Of a stretch of DNA of 15,492 bases, positions 8,183-14,659 are shown one piece after another. Origin of the DNA: Bacteroides sp. CAG:709 (GTDB lineage: Bacteria > Bacteroidota > Bacteroidia > Bacteroidales > UBA932); NCBI GenBank assembly GCA_000434935.1, contig FR882203.1, positions 56,322-71,813 on the forward strand. The letters run 5' to 3'. Position numbers and translations under genes: made by a program. How positions within the stretch are numbered: position 1 is the first letter of the stretch; each line of letters starts with the position of its first letter. The notes below the pieces were generated by a model. That model was not told the origin of the DNA and made no database searches. It was given only the letters and a program-made list of their open reading frames with translations.

Positions 8183-9428
8183 CGCACTTGCAGTTGCAAT
8201 CGGACTTACGCTTGCAATCATCCTGATATTGAAGAAATGTCTGCCTGTCTACGCACTGATTCTAGGCGCAATTGTCAGCGGTTTGCTTTCCGGATGGGGC
8301 TTCGACTTGACAGTCAAGGAGATGTTTTCCGGCGTGAAAGACATATCCCCTGCCATCGTACGCATCTTGGCGGCAGGAGTTCTTACCGGAGTGTTGGTCA
8401 AGACCGGCGCGGCTGACAAAATCGCACTGACCATCGTCAAGAAAGCAGGACGGCGCAATGTTTTCCTTGCATTGGCATTGTCCGTATTTATACTGACCGG
8501 CGTGGGAGTTTTTATCGACGTGGCTGTAATCACAGTCGCTCCTATCGCCATAATGATCGGCAAGGAGATGGGACTTTCTAAGGGAAAAGTGCTTCTGGCG
8601 ATGATCGGTGGCGGAAAATGCGGAAATATCGTTTCGCCGAACCCGAACACCATCATTGCGGCAGAAAACTTCGATGCACCACTGTCATCTGTAATGGCGG
8701 CGGGAATCGTGCCGGCAATCATCGGGCTGGTCGCGCTGATTTTCATCATATTGCCAATGCTTCCCGACAAGGGTTTTTCCGATATGAAGGACGCGGAAGA
8801 GACTAGTGCCAGAACCGATTTGCCATCATTTATGGCAAGTATCACGGGCCCGCTTGTAGCTGTCCTTCTGATGGTTCTGCGGCCGTTGTTCGGAATCGCC
8901 ATCGACCCTGCAATCGCATTGCCTGTCGGTGGTCTGGCCGGTGTCATCGCGACACGCAAATGGAAAAGCACTGGAGAGAGCATGAGTTACGGACTCGAAA
9001 AAATGTCATCTATCGCGGTACTTTTGGTGGGAACGGGAACGATTGCAGGCGTCATCAAAGCGTCTGCTGTCAAGGACTTGCTGATAAGCCTGATTTCCGG
9101 ATGGGACGGCGGCGCGGCGTTGATCGCACCTGTTTCGTCAATCCTCATGAGCGCAGCCTCTGCCAGCACGACCGCCGGCGCCACGATTGCCTCGGCTTCG
9201 TTCGCGCAGACCGTTCTCGCGGCCGGGGTCAATGCCGTCTGGGCAGCGGCCATGACCAATGCAGGTGCTACCGTCCTGGACCACCTTCCTCACGGCTCAT
9301 TCTTCCACGCCACGGGCGGTTCCATCGGAATGGATCTCAAGGAAAGGCTTCGCCTGATTCCTTACGAGTCGCTTATCGGACTGGTGCTGGTGAGCATGAC
9401 GGTCGTCATGATGCTGATAATGGGTTAG
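8175..9428 (+). CDS. GntP-family organic acid:proton symporter
   Basis: The 417-residue product is a polytopic inner-membrane protein with about a dozen hydrophobic segments and the overall pattern of the gluconate permease (GntP) family, slightly shorter than the usual 440-450 residues. Supporting stretches are RILAAGVLTGVLVKTGAAD, the GVGVFIDVAVITVAPIA segment, the IGGGKCGNIVSPNPNTIIAA loop, the SAASASTTAGATIASASFA segment and the DHLPHGSFFHATGG segment near the C terminus. Known members import gluconate, idonate or related hydroxy acids with protons. Its overlap with a glycerate kinase suggests D-glycerate as cargo, with gluconate the main alternative; the sequence does not decide. It is the last gene of the coupled cluster. 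The 44 bp that follow are A/T-rich and contain no terminator hairpin, so read-through into the next cassette is possible. Confidence 0.88.
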   Translation: MNSALAVAIGLTLAIILILKKCLPVYALILGAIVSGLLSGWGFDLTVKEMFSGVKDISPAIVRILAAGVLTGVLVKTGAADKIALTIVKKAGRRNVFLALALSVFILTGVGVFIDVAVITVAPIAIMIGKEMGLSKGKVLLAMIGGGKCGNIVSPNPNTIIAAENFDAPLSSVMAAGIVPAIIGLVALIFIILPMLPDKGFSDMKDAEETSARTDLPSFMASITGPLVAVLLMVLRPLFGIAIDPAIALPVGGLAGVIATRKWKSTGESMSYGLEKMSSIAVLLVGTGTIAGVIKASAVKDLLISLISGWDGGAALIAPVSSILMSAASASTTAGATIASASFAQTVLAAGVNAVWAAAMTNAGATVLDHLPHGSFFHATGGSIGMDLKERLRLIPYESLIGLVLVSMTVVMMLIMG

Positions 9429-9472
9429 AAAATATTGATAATCAACTAAAATAAAAACAACAATTTACTGAA

Positions 9473-9592
9473 ATGGAAAAAACACAGTTTTATGAAAGCC
9501 CGGAGATTTCCGTGTTGGAAATTGCGGGCGAGCAAGCTTTCGCTACTTCTTGTAACATTGAAAAACTGACTGTAGAAGAGGAGGAATGGTAA
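9473..9592 (+). CDS. Small acidic protein of 39 residues, coupled to a lipoprotein gene
   Basis: A short frame starting MEKTQFYESPEISVLEIAG and ending EKLTVEEEEW is preceded by an A-rich leader like those of neighbouring genes. Its TAA overlaps the next ATG as TAATG. The layout is an N-terminal Tyr/Pro/Glu part (FYESPEISVLEI), a central GEQAFATSC and a strongly acidic tail ending in Trp. Similar short proteins with an x-SPE-hydrophobic-E pattern and a G/A-F-A-x-S centre are, to my recollection, common just upstream of fimbrillin-like lipoprotein genes in Bacteroidales and have no assigned role. There is no signal peptide or membrane segment. The overlap suggests translation of this peptide controls that of the lipoprotein. 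A leader-plus-core peptide reading is possible, but no modifying enzyme is nearby. It is probably a real gene; the function is unknown. Confidence 0.7.
   Translation: MEKTQFYESPEISVLEIAGEQAFATSCNIEKLTVEEEEW
9579..9584 (+). promoter_or_regulatory. Shine-Dalgarno-like AGGAGG that decides the downstream start
   Basis: AGGAGG lies 7 nt upstream of the ATG at 9592, ideal spacing for a ribosome binding site, but only 1 nt from the alternative in-frame ATG at 9586. This favours 9592 as the start of the fimbrillin-like lipoprotein. The motif is made by the Glu codons near the end of the 39-residue gene, so it could partly be a by-product of the acidic tail. Confidence 0.6.
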
Positions 9593-11001
9593 TGAAAAAA
9601 CTGTCAGTATTGGCAATGGCCATGATTGTCATGGCTTCTTGCGCTAAAGAGAATGTTCAGCCGAACAATGAACCGACCGGAGAGAAAGCGCTTTTGGAAA
9701 TCGGCTTGGCTTCTACGAAGACTCAGCTCGGAACAGAGGATAAAGTGAACAAATTGTTCCCTATAGTGTGGAGCGATGGTGATGAGATTGCGGTTATCGA
9801 AAATATGGGCGTAAAAGGGAAGCAGAATGTCTCAGTTTATCGCCTGAAAGATGGTGCCGGCACTGCAAATGGTGTCTTCGAGCACGTAAGCGGCGATGCG
9901 TTCCCGAAAGTGATAAATGATGTGGTATATCCAGCATCTGCGGTTGTACCGAAAGGTACGCTCATAAGTGAGATACCTATTGTGGATGTATCATCATTGG
10001 TGCCGAAAGATCAGACTCAGAGCTATGAGGAAGGCAATTTCGACAAGAATGCAGCGGTGATGTATTTCCACAGAAACAATCCAGCGGATAAGATTGTACT
10101 GGAGCCGCTAAGCAGTATAATTTGTATTCCGATTAAGGGATTCGATGATAATGATGTCGTAACCGCAGTGAAATGGCAGAATATGGATGATCGTACAGCT
10201 ACCGTCACATTGAACTGTCCAAACGGAGTAACACTCTCTAAAGGTCAGGCCTCAAACTTCTACTTATCCATTCAGCCCATGCTAAAAGACTGTAACGGAA
10301 TCGCATACGTTTATCTGAAAAATGGTGCAATCCAGGTAAAGACGCCAAGAAACTTAAAGGCATTCCAAGCCGGCACCCTTCATCGTTTTCCGGAGTGGAC
10401 ACTAAGCAAAAAGGCAAAATGGACAATCAAATATATCGGTTCTGAGAGAAAAACAAGCATGTCAAATCAGACGCCACTCGGACTTGGACAATATATGATT
10501 GACGGTAATGATCTTTCCTGGTGGGAATTCAGAAGAAATTCCAAAGGCTCCATGGCAGGTCCACACAAGGTGATTATAGACTTAGGAAAAACAGAGCATA
10601 TAAAAGGTCTGAAGATTAAAGGACCTGAAACAAAAAAGACATCCAGCTATACTGTTAAAGATGAATTTGGTGAGAACACAATTAAAGTTTCAGATGGTTA
10701 TAATGCCCCATGTTCAGTATTTGCCTCTTTTCTTAAAGAAGGAGAATTAACAGAAGCCTTTAAATCTACATTCTGTAACAATAGCAGCTTCGAAAAAGAT
10801 GCACAAGAAGTGCACAAAGCTAAAATAACGAATGGAATAACATTTTATTATGGCGAAGGCATGAAAAATTACTGGAAGATCAACTTAAAAAAGGAATATG
10901 ACGCCAGATATCTTGTCATACACTTTTATCAGTGTTGGAATGATAAAGAAGATGGCGGTGCTGCTAGTAAAATGAAAATAGCCGAACTGGATATCTACTA
11001 A
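9592..11001 (+). CDS. Fimbrillin-like lipoprotein with C-terminal discoidin (F5/8 type C)-like domain
   Basis: Starting at 9592 rather than the in-frame ATG two codons earlier gives MKKLSVLAMAMIVMASC, a clean lipoprotein signal with Cys17, and 469 residues. Residues about 25-270 match the fimbrillin-like (Mfa-like) pattern: STKTQLG, VWSDGDEIAV, ANGVFEH, NDVVYPASA, QSYEEGNF and FQAGTLHRFP. Residues about 276-469 resemble a discoidin/CBM32-type beta-sandwich: YMIDGNDLSWWEFR, HKVIIDLGKTEHIKGLKIKG, and ARYLVIHFYQ with the final KIAELDIY, the usual closing strand. Such domains bind sugars or surfaces and have no catalytic role. The 3' half is clearly more A/T-rich than the GH89 genes, a possible sign of separate origin. 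It is coupled to the 39-residue gene upstream and lies 13 bp before the EEP lipoprotein with the related N-terminal half, so it may be a surface adhesin or glycan-binding partner of that enzyme. The ligand is unknown. Confidence 0.82.
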   Translation: MKKLSVLAMAMIVMASCAKENVQPNNEPTGEKALLEIGLASTKTQLGTEDKVNKLFPIVWSDGDEIAVIENMGVKGKQNVSVYRLKDGAGTANGVFEHVSGDAFPKVINDVVYPASAVVPKGTLISEIPIVDVSSLVPKDQTQSYEEGNFDKNAAVMYFHRNNPADKIVLEPLSSIICIPIKGFDDNDVVTAVKWQNMDDRTATVTLNCPNGVTLSKGQASNFYLSIQPMLKDCNGIAYVYLKNGAIQVKTPRNLKAFQAGTLHRFPEWTLSKKAKWTIKYIGSERKTSMSNQTPLGLGQYMIDGNDLSWWEFRRNSKGSMAGPHKVIIDLGKTEHIKGLKIKGPETKKTSSYTVKDEFGENTIKVSDGYNAPCSVFASFLKEGELTEAFKSTFCNNSSFEKDAQEVHKAKITNGITFYYGEGMKNYWKINLKKEYDARYLVIHFYQCWNDKEDGGAASKMKIAELDIY

Positions 11002-11014
11002 TCCGCAGGACTTT

Positions 11015-12517
11015 ATGAAAAGAATTTGTTATATGTTGCTCGCTGCCGCATTTTTGGCAGCGGGCTGCACGAAAGATAATTGCAACGGGCCGATAGAAGA
11101 ATTGGAAATCGGCATTGCTGATACTGACACGAAGGTTTCGCTCGGCACAGAATACGACAAGCAAATCAATCTGTTGTGGTCCGCCGGCGACAAGGTGTAT
11201 GTGAAAGGAGATGCAGGAGAATCCGTTTTCCGCCTCAAATCAGGAGAAGGGTCTACCAAAGGCATATTTGAATACGAAAGCGGTGCCACCGGACAAACCA
11301 GAATTACGGATGTCGTTTATCCGGCATCCAACGCCGGCAACACGCCTACTTCACAGACTTATCAGGAAGGCACATTCGATCCGGCAGCGATAACTCTTGC
11401 ATATCATAATCAGGCTTCTACCAGCGCCACCAAAATATTGCTTGGCAGCGAGTCCAGCGTTTTGTGTTTCCAGATGAAAGGTAATGACAAGCTGAACAAT
11501 ATAGCAGTCACCTTCAAGAACGGCGAGACATACACTCTGAAGACGCTGAATGCGCCGATGCTCAACGAATCCAAATCCACGCCATTCTACATAGTCGTGC
11601 CTTCACAAATGTCTGACCGTGTGGATGTTAAATTCACATCATCTTCCGGGTCGATGAACAGGATTCTCTCGTCGAAATCATTCGAGGCAGGCAAGATGCA
11701 CAGATTCAAGCCACTCGAATATAAGGCTGACAAGAGTTTCAGGATCATGTCGTATAATATTGCACAATGCGCACATAAACTTTTCACTTCCTCTCCACAA
11801 TTCACTGCAAATATCACCAAAGAACTTAAAGCGGACGTTGCAGTAATGAATGAAGTCAAGTCCTCTGACAGTAAAAAGATTGCATCGACAAATTTGGGTT
11901 GGCAATATTTTTACCAAGACGGAAAAACCGGTATGGGCAACATGATTGCCTACAACCCGAAAACGCTGAAGCTTATAGGCAGTCCGACCTCCCTCAAACT
12001 GAATAAACTGGAATCTTCAACTGTCAAATATAATGAGGACAGAGTTTGCCTGTTTATGGAATTTGAGGACTTTATCCTATTAGGTTCTCACCTTCAGAAA
12101 GATGCATTCACCAAACATACCAAATTGATTACTGACAAAGTCAAGGCCGAGTACGCAAAGAAAGGTAAGCCGGTATTTTTCTGCGGAGATATGAACACCA
12201 GACCATACGCAGTAGAGTTAAAGAACTTCACTTCAGAATGGCGGGCACTGTCCAGAATGGACCTGTCCACATTTTACAATCCCGATCAGCCGGACAACCT
12301 GATCTGCATTGACTACATCTTCCTCTGGAAAGGAGGCCCGGATGTAAACGTCACCAAGACAGAGGTCTGCAAGAGCGTCCAGTGCGGAACAATCACCGAC
12401 GCCTCCGACCACTTCCCTATCTATGTCGATGTCACCGTAGGCAACAGCAGCCTCCCGCTTTTAGAGGAAAAAGCGTCACTCGGCTCGTATAATGTTGTCG
12501 CTGAGGACTATCAGTGA
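11015..12517 (+). CDS. Fimbrillin-like lipoprotein fused to an EEP-family hydrolase domain
   Basis: The 500-residue product has a lipoprotein signal ending LAAGC (Cys18). Residues about 25-235 are fimbrillin-like and parallel the preceding gene: LWSAGDKVYV, KGIFEY, DVVYPAS, QTYQEGTFD and FEAGKMHRF. Residues about 241-480 are an endonuclease/exonuclease/phosphatase domain with the full expected set: YN (N248), NEV (E280), GSH (H359), GDMN (D392, N394), IDYI (D433) and SDHF (D465, H466). It should be an active metal-dependent phosphoesterase anchored in the envelope; nucleic acid, phospholipid and phosphorylated glycan are all possible substrates. About 20 extra residues (LPLLEEKASLGSYNVVAEDYQ region) follow the domain and are absent from the paralogue at the window start. 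The frame ends in a tandem stop, TGATAA. The upstream gap is only 13 bp, indicating co-transcription with the discoidin-like lipoprotein. Confidence 0.88.
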   Translation: MKRICYMLLAAAFLAAGCTKDNCNGPIEELEIGIADTDTKVSLGTEYDKQINLLWSAGDKVYVKGDAGESVFRLKSGEGSTKGIFEYESGATGQTRITDVVYPASNAGNTPTSQTYQEGTFDPAAITLAYHNQASTSATKILLGSESSVLCFQMKGNDKLNNIAVTFKNGETYTLKTLNAPMLNESKSTPFYIVVPSQMSDRVDVKFTSSSGSMNRILSSKSFEAGKMHRFKPLEYKADKSFRIMSYNIAQCAHKLFTSSPQFTANITKELKADVAVMNEVKSSDSKKIASTNLGWQYFYQDGKTGMGNMIAYNPKTLKLIGSPTSLKLNKLESSTVKYNEDRVCLFMEFEDFILLGSHLQKDAFTKHTKLITDKVKAEYAKKGKPVFFCGDMNTRPYAVELKNFTSEWRALSRMDLSTFYNPDQPDNLICIDYIFLWKGGPDVNVTKTEVCKSVQCGTITDASDHFPIYVDVTVGNSSLPLLEEKASLGSYNVVAEDYQ

Positions 12518-12565
12518 TAAACATTTGTCTATTCTTACCGCAGGTTATTTGTTGAATGTTACTAA

Positions 12566-12586
12566 ATTACCTGAAGTATAGGTAAT
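12566..12586. promoter_or_regulatory. Perfect 7-bp inverted repeat just upstream of a promoter
   Basis: ATTACCT at 12566-12572 and AGGTAAT at 12580-12586 are exact reverse complements separated by 7 nt. The repeat ends 8 bp before the -33 element of the promoter at 12595. It could be an operator for a dimeric regulator or a short terminator for the cassette ending at 12517. The stem is A/T-rich and has no T-run after it, which makes the operator reading somewhat better. Confidence 0.45.
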
Positions 12587-12594
12587 ATTACGTA

Positions 12595-12625
12595 TTTGAT
12601 ATAATTCATCTTTTGTATATCTTTG
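12595..12625 (+). promoter_or_regulatory. Bacteroidetes-type promoter (TTTG-N19-TATCTTTG)
   Basis: TTTG at 12595-12598 is followed after exactly 19 nt by TATCTTTG at 12618-12625, an exact match to the Bacteroidetes TTTG/TAnnTTTG consensus and spacing. Transcription would begin near 12630. That leaves about 40 nt of leader before the ATG at 12672 and only about 8 nt before the in-frame ATG at 12639, so it also helps choose the start of the next gene. It separates this gene from the upstream cassette as its own transcription unit. Confidence 0.75.
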
Positions 12626-12671
12626 GCAAAATGACTTAATGAATTATTATTCAATTTCAAACGATAACACT

Positions 12672-14036
12672 ATGGGACGATTTTTATCCACCCTACTTAT
12701 TCTCTCTTTGTCAATTCCACTGCTCGTGAATTGCAAGAAAGATGCGCCATCTGTCGAAAGCTTCTGCATTGAGCCGTCCACGCTTTATATCAATGACGAA
12801 GGAACTCAGCAACTTGATGTGGTAGTGCTTCCTGAAACAGCAAAAAAAGGAAAGTTCTTTTCTTCACTCGTCTGGAAATCTGATGACGAGAACATAGCGA
12901 GTGTCGATGAGAATGGTCTTGTGACCGGCAATATGAGGGGCAATACCAGAATTACTGCATCTACACCTGACGGCTCATTGATGGCGAGTTGTGATGTTGT
13001 GGTGCAACTTGTTCTTACAGATGAAAAAGATATCACTAAATACTTTGAGAAAAATTTTGCCTTGGCGTTGAACTTTGAAAACAAGATCAAGGATGCAAGC
13101 AAAATCACTTATGGTGAAGTAAAGGAAATCAAAGGATTCGACGTGCCGAATGTATATCACGAAAAAATCATCTCTGCTTCAGGACTGGAATTTTTAGAAA
13201 ATATAGAAACCTTGGACCTTAGCGGTTGTGTAAATATGGCGTCGGTGAAGTTTGGCACACACGGGAAATTGAAAAAGTTAGTTGCTAAAGGCTGCCAGCT
13301 GACATCCATCGATTTACGAGGCTGCCCTGCTTTGGAATACATTGATTTGTCCAGCAACAAATTGAAGTCTTTTGATGCAAGCGGTTTCCCGAAGTTGTAT
13401 TACCTGGCGATAAATGACAATGAGCTTGAGGACATCAACCTTAATGGTTGTGCATTGTTGAATCATTTATTTATACGCGACAATAAGTTGAAAAGTATTG
13501 ATATCACTTCAATTAACCCATTGAACGACTATAATTTCAATTATCTGTATAATCCTGGCGAGAACGGGGAGTTCAAGATAATCAATAAAACAGAAACTTC
13601 GCGTCTGGTAAGTTGGACAATGGTTGCCGGCGACGAGAAAAGCCGTGTATGGGCGTACAATTATTCTGACAATGCTCCTAAAATCAAGACTCAGACAGAT
13701 AAAGTCTCTACAACAAATGATGTTCCGGTGACTCTATCTGTGGAGTTGGAGTCACAGTCGGCAAATGTTGAGTATTATTGGTGGCACTGCCGAGAGGCAA
13801 AGAATACGGATACAGGTCAGCTTGTGTATCAGATATACAGTAAGATTGAGGACAAGTTAGACTCTGATGGTGGAGGGAACAAGACGATTATCAGTGGTTC
13901 AAAAACCGGATCGATTACATTTACAATAGCCGGGCTTCACTATAAGAAGGGGGATGAGCTGTATATGTTAGTTGTCTATGACAAGGATGCTGCGACCATT
14001 ACATATAGTAAACCTATGACTATAACATATAAGTAG
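12672..14036 (+). CDS. Lipoprotein with bacterial Ig-like (Big_2) domain and leucine-rich repeats
   Basis: The frame is open from 12639, but the ATG at 12672 gives a normal lipoprotein signal, MGRFLSTLLILSLSIPLLVNC (Cys21), and fits the promoter position; the longer form would add eleven polar, uncharged residues. The mature protein of 454 codons holds a Big_2-like domain at about 27-113 (EPSTLYINDEGTQQL, WKSDDENIASVDENGLVTG). A linker follows, then about five leucine-rich repeat units at about 165-285 with the internalin-like rhythm (IETLDLSGC, LEYIDLSSNKLKSFDASG, LYYLAINDNELEDINLNGC, LFIRDNKLKSIDI). The C-terminal region at about 340-454 is beta-rich, perhaps PKD- or Ig-like, with YYWWHC and a closing YSKPMTITYK. 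No catalytic residues are seen. The architecture suggests a surface protein that binds another protein or a glycan. It has its own promoter and is followed by the hairpin region at 14063-14149. Confidence 0.82.
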   Translation: MGRFLSTLLILSLSIPLLVNCKKDAPSVESFCIEPSTLYINDEGTQQLDVVVLPETAKKGKFFSSLVWKSDDENIASVDENGLVTGNMRGNTRITASTPDGSLMASCDVVVQLVLTDEKDITKYFEKNFALALNFENKIKDASKITYGEVKEIKGFDVPNVYHEKIISASGLEFLENIETLDLSGCVNMASVKFGTHGKLKKLVAKGCQLTSIDLRGCPALEYIDLSSNKLKSFDASGFPKLYYLAINDNELEDINLNGCALLNHLFIRDNKLKSIDITSINPLNDYNFNYLYNPGENGEFKIINKTETSRLVSWTMVAGDEKSRVWAYNYSDNAPKIKTQTDKVSTTNDVPVTLSVELESQSANVEYYWWHCREAKNTDTGQLVYQIYSKIEDKLDSDGGGNKTIISGSKTGSITFTIAGLHYKKGDELYMLVVYDKDAATITYSKPMTITYK

Positions 14037-14065
14037 ATTATTGGGGCCGGGGAAAACCCTTCTGA

Positions 14066-14094
14066 CGTGCGTAAAAACGGCTGATTTACTCACG
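14066..14094. repeat. Imperfect hairpin 1, sharing an arm motif with hairpin 2
   Basis: CGTGCGTAAA at 14066-14075 pairs with TTTACTCACG at 14085-14094 at nine of ten positions, with a C/T mismatch at 14070/14090 and a 9-nt loop. The motif TGACGTGCG-TAAAAACG (14063-14079) at its 5' side recurs as TGACGTGCGCGAAAAACG at 14114-14131 in hairpin 2. It lies 30 bp after the stop of the LRR lipoprotein. Its role is unknown; it could contribute to a terminator region or to alternative folding with hairpin 2. Confidence 0.55.
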
Positions 14095-14112
14095 ACAACA
14101 CAGTTTTCGGAC

Positions 14113-14149
14113 ATGACGTGCGCGAAAAACGTTTTATCGCGCACGTCAT
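14113..14149. terminator. Perfect 13-bp stem-loop, probable terminator (hairpin 2)
   Basis: ATGACGTGCGCGA at 14113-14125 and TCGCGCACGTCAT at 14137-14149 are exact reverse complements around an 11-nt loop that is itself near-palindromic (AAAACGTTTT). The stem is G/C-rich and the strongest structure in the window. It sits between the LRR lipoprotein and the phosphatase gene, where transcription of the former should end. The 3' side reads CCATAAAAAAATC, so there is an A-run rather than a T-run on this strand; a classical intrinsic terminator on the plus strand is therefore not complete. Confidence 0.5.
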
Positions 14150-14163
14150 CCATAAAAAAATCG

Positions 14164-14171
14164 TAAATTTG
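14164..14171 (+). promoter_or_regulatory. Possible -7 element (TAAATTTG) for the tyrosine phosphatase gene
   Basis: TAAATTTG matches the Bacteroidetes -7 consensus TAnnTTTG and lies 30 bp before the ATG at 14201. No TTTG is present at the expected 19-20 bp upstream; that position is inside the 3' arm of hairpin 2. It is therefore half a promoter at best. Confidence 0.4.
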
Positions 14172-14200
14172 ATTAAAGAAACAAGATTGACAACTGGAAT

Positions 14201-14659
14201 ATGTCTGAAAATAAGGTAAAGATACTTTTTGTGTGCCTGGGGAATATATGCAGAAGCCCGATGGCGGAGATGATAATGAAGAAAATGGTGAAGGATGCGG
14301 GGCGTGAGGAGGAATTCGAGATAAGTTCGGCAGCTACATCCGACGAAGTTGTAGGGTATGATATTTATCCGCCGGCGAAGGAATGCCTCAGAAAACATGA
14401 CATCCCGTTTCAGAAAAGGGGTGCACGACAAGTAACTGACTCGGATTATGAATACTATGACCGCATCTTCGTCATGGACTGGGCTAATCTAAGGGACATG
14501 AAGCGACGATTCGGCGATGAAAAAGGCAAAATCCAGATGCTCATGTCATTGGCCGGAGAGGAACGCGAAATTCCGGACCCTTGGTACACAGGAGATTTCG
14601 AAAGCACTTACAGAGACATCTGCACGTCATTGAATAAATTCCTAAGCGAGAGTCTCTAA
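14201..14659 (+). CDS. Low-molecular-weight protein tyrosine phosphatase
   Basis: The 152-residue cytoplasmic protein has the family signature at its N terminus: VCLGNICRSP, giving the P-loop C12-x5-R18 with the nucleophilic Cys12 and phosphate-binding Arg18. IPDPWYTGDF near the C terminus supplies the general acid D126. The length is normal for the family. These enzymes remove phosphate from protein tyrosine and in bacteria often act with tyrosine kinases that control capsule or exopolysaccharide export, although many copies are stand-alone. No kinase is nearby. The start is supported by the core beta strand beginning at KVKILFVC. It faces the minus-strand glycosyltransferase and overlaps its 3' end by 18 bp, so the two form a convergent pair with no room for a terminator. 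Only a half promoter is visible upstream. Confidence 0.93.
   Translation: MSENKVKILFVCLGNICRSPMAEMIMKKMVKDAGREEEFEISSAATSDEVVGYDIYPPAKECLRKHDIPFQKRGARQVTDSDYEYYDRIFVMDWANLRDMKRRFGDEKGKIQMLMSLAGEEREIPDPWYTGDFESTYRDICTSLNKFLSESL

Noticed and set aside
7409..8983. Two long minus-strand frames (7409-8140 and 8249-8983) opposite the glycerate kinase and permease genes
   Set aside because: The plus-strand products carry all family motifs and overlap neatly with their neighbours; the antisense frames show none. The one opposite the permease is a low-complexity shadow of membrane codons.
9435..9445. Short palindrome TTGATAATCAA after the permease gene as operator or terminator
   Set aside because: Five-bp A/T-rich arms with a 1-nt centre are likely by chance in an A/T-rich gap, cannot form a stable RNA hairpin, and no promoter element lies beside it.
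9586..9591. Upstream ATG at 9586 as start of the fimbrillin-like lipoprotein
   Set aside because: It lies 1 nt from the AGGAGG, too close for initiation, and adds only Met-Val before a complete signal peptide starting at 9592.
9473..9592. The 39-residue gene as a modified-peptide (RiPP) precursor with a biosynthetic cluster
   Set aside because: No radical SAM, cyclodehydratase, lanthionine synthetase, peptidase or ABC exporter gene is present in the window; only the peptide itself allows the idea.
12639..12671. ATG at 12639 as start of the LRR lipoprotein
   Set aside because: It would lie about 8 nt after the predicted transcription start and would add eleven polar, uncharged residues ahead of a signal peptide that is complete from 12672.
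14063..14131. The repeated TGACGTGCG...AAAAACG motif as a CRISPR-like array
   Set aside because: Only two inexact copies exist, of 17 and 18 nt, with no further units and no cas genes; they are better explained as hairpin arms.
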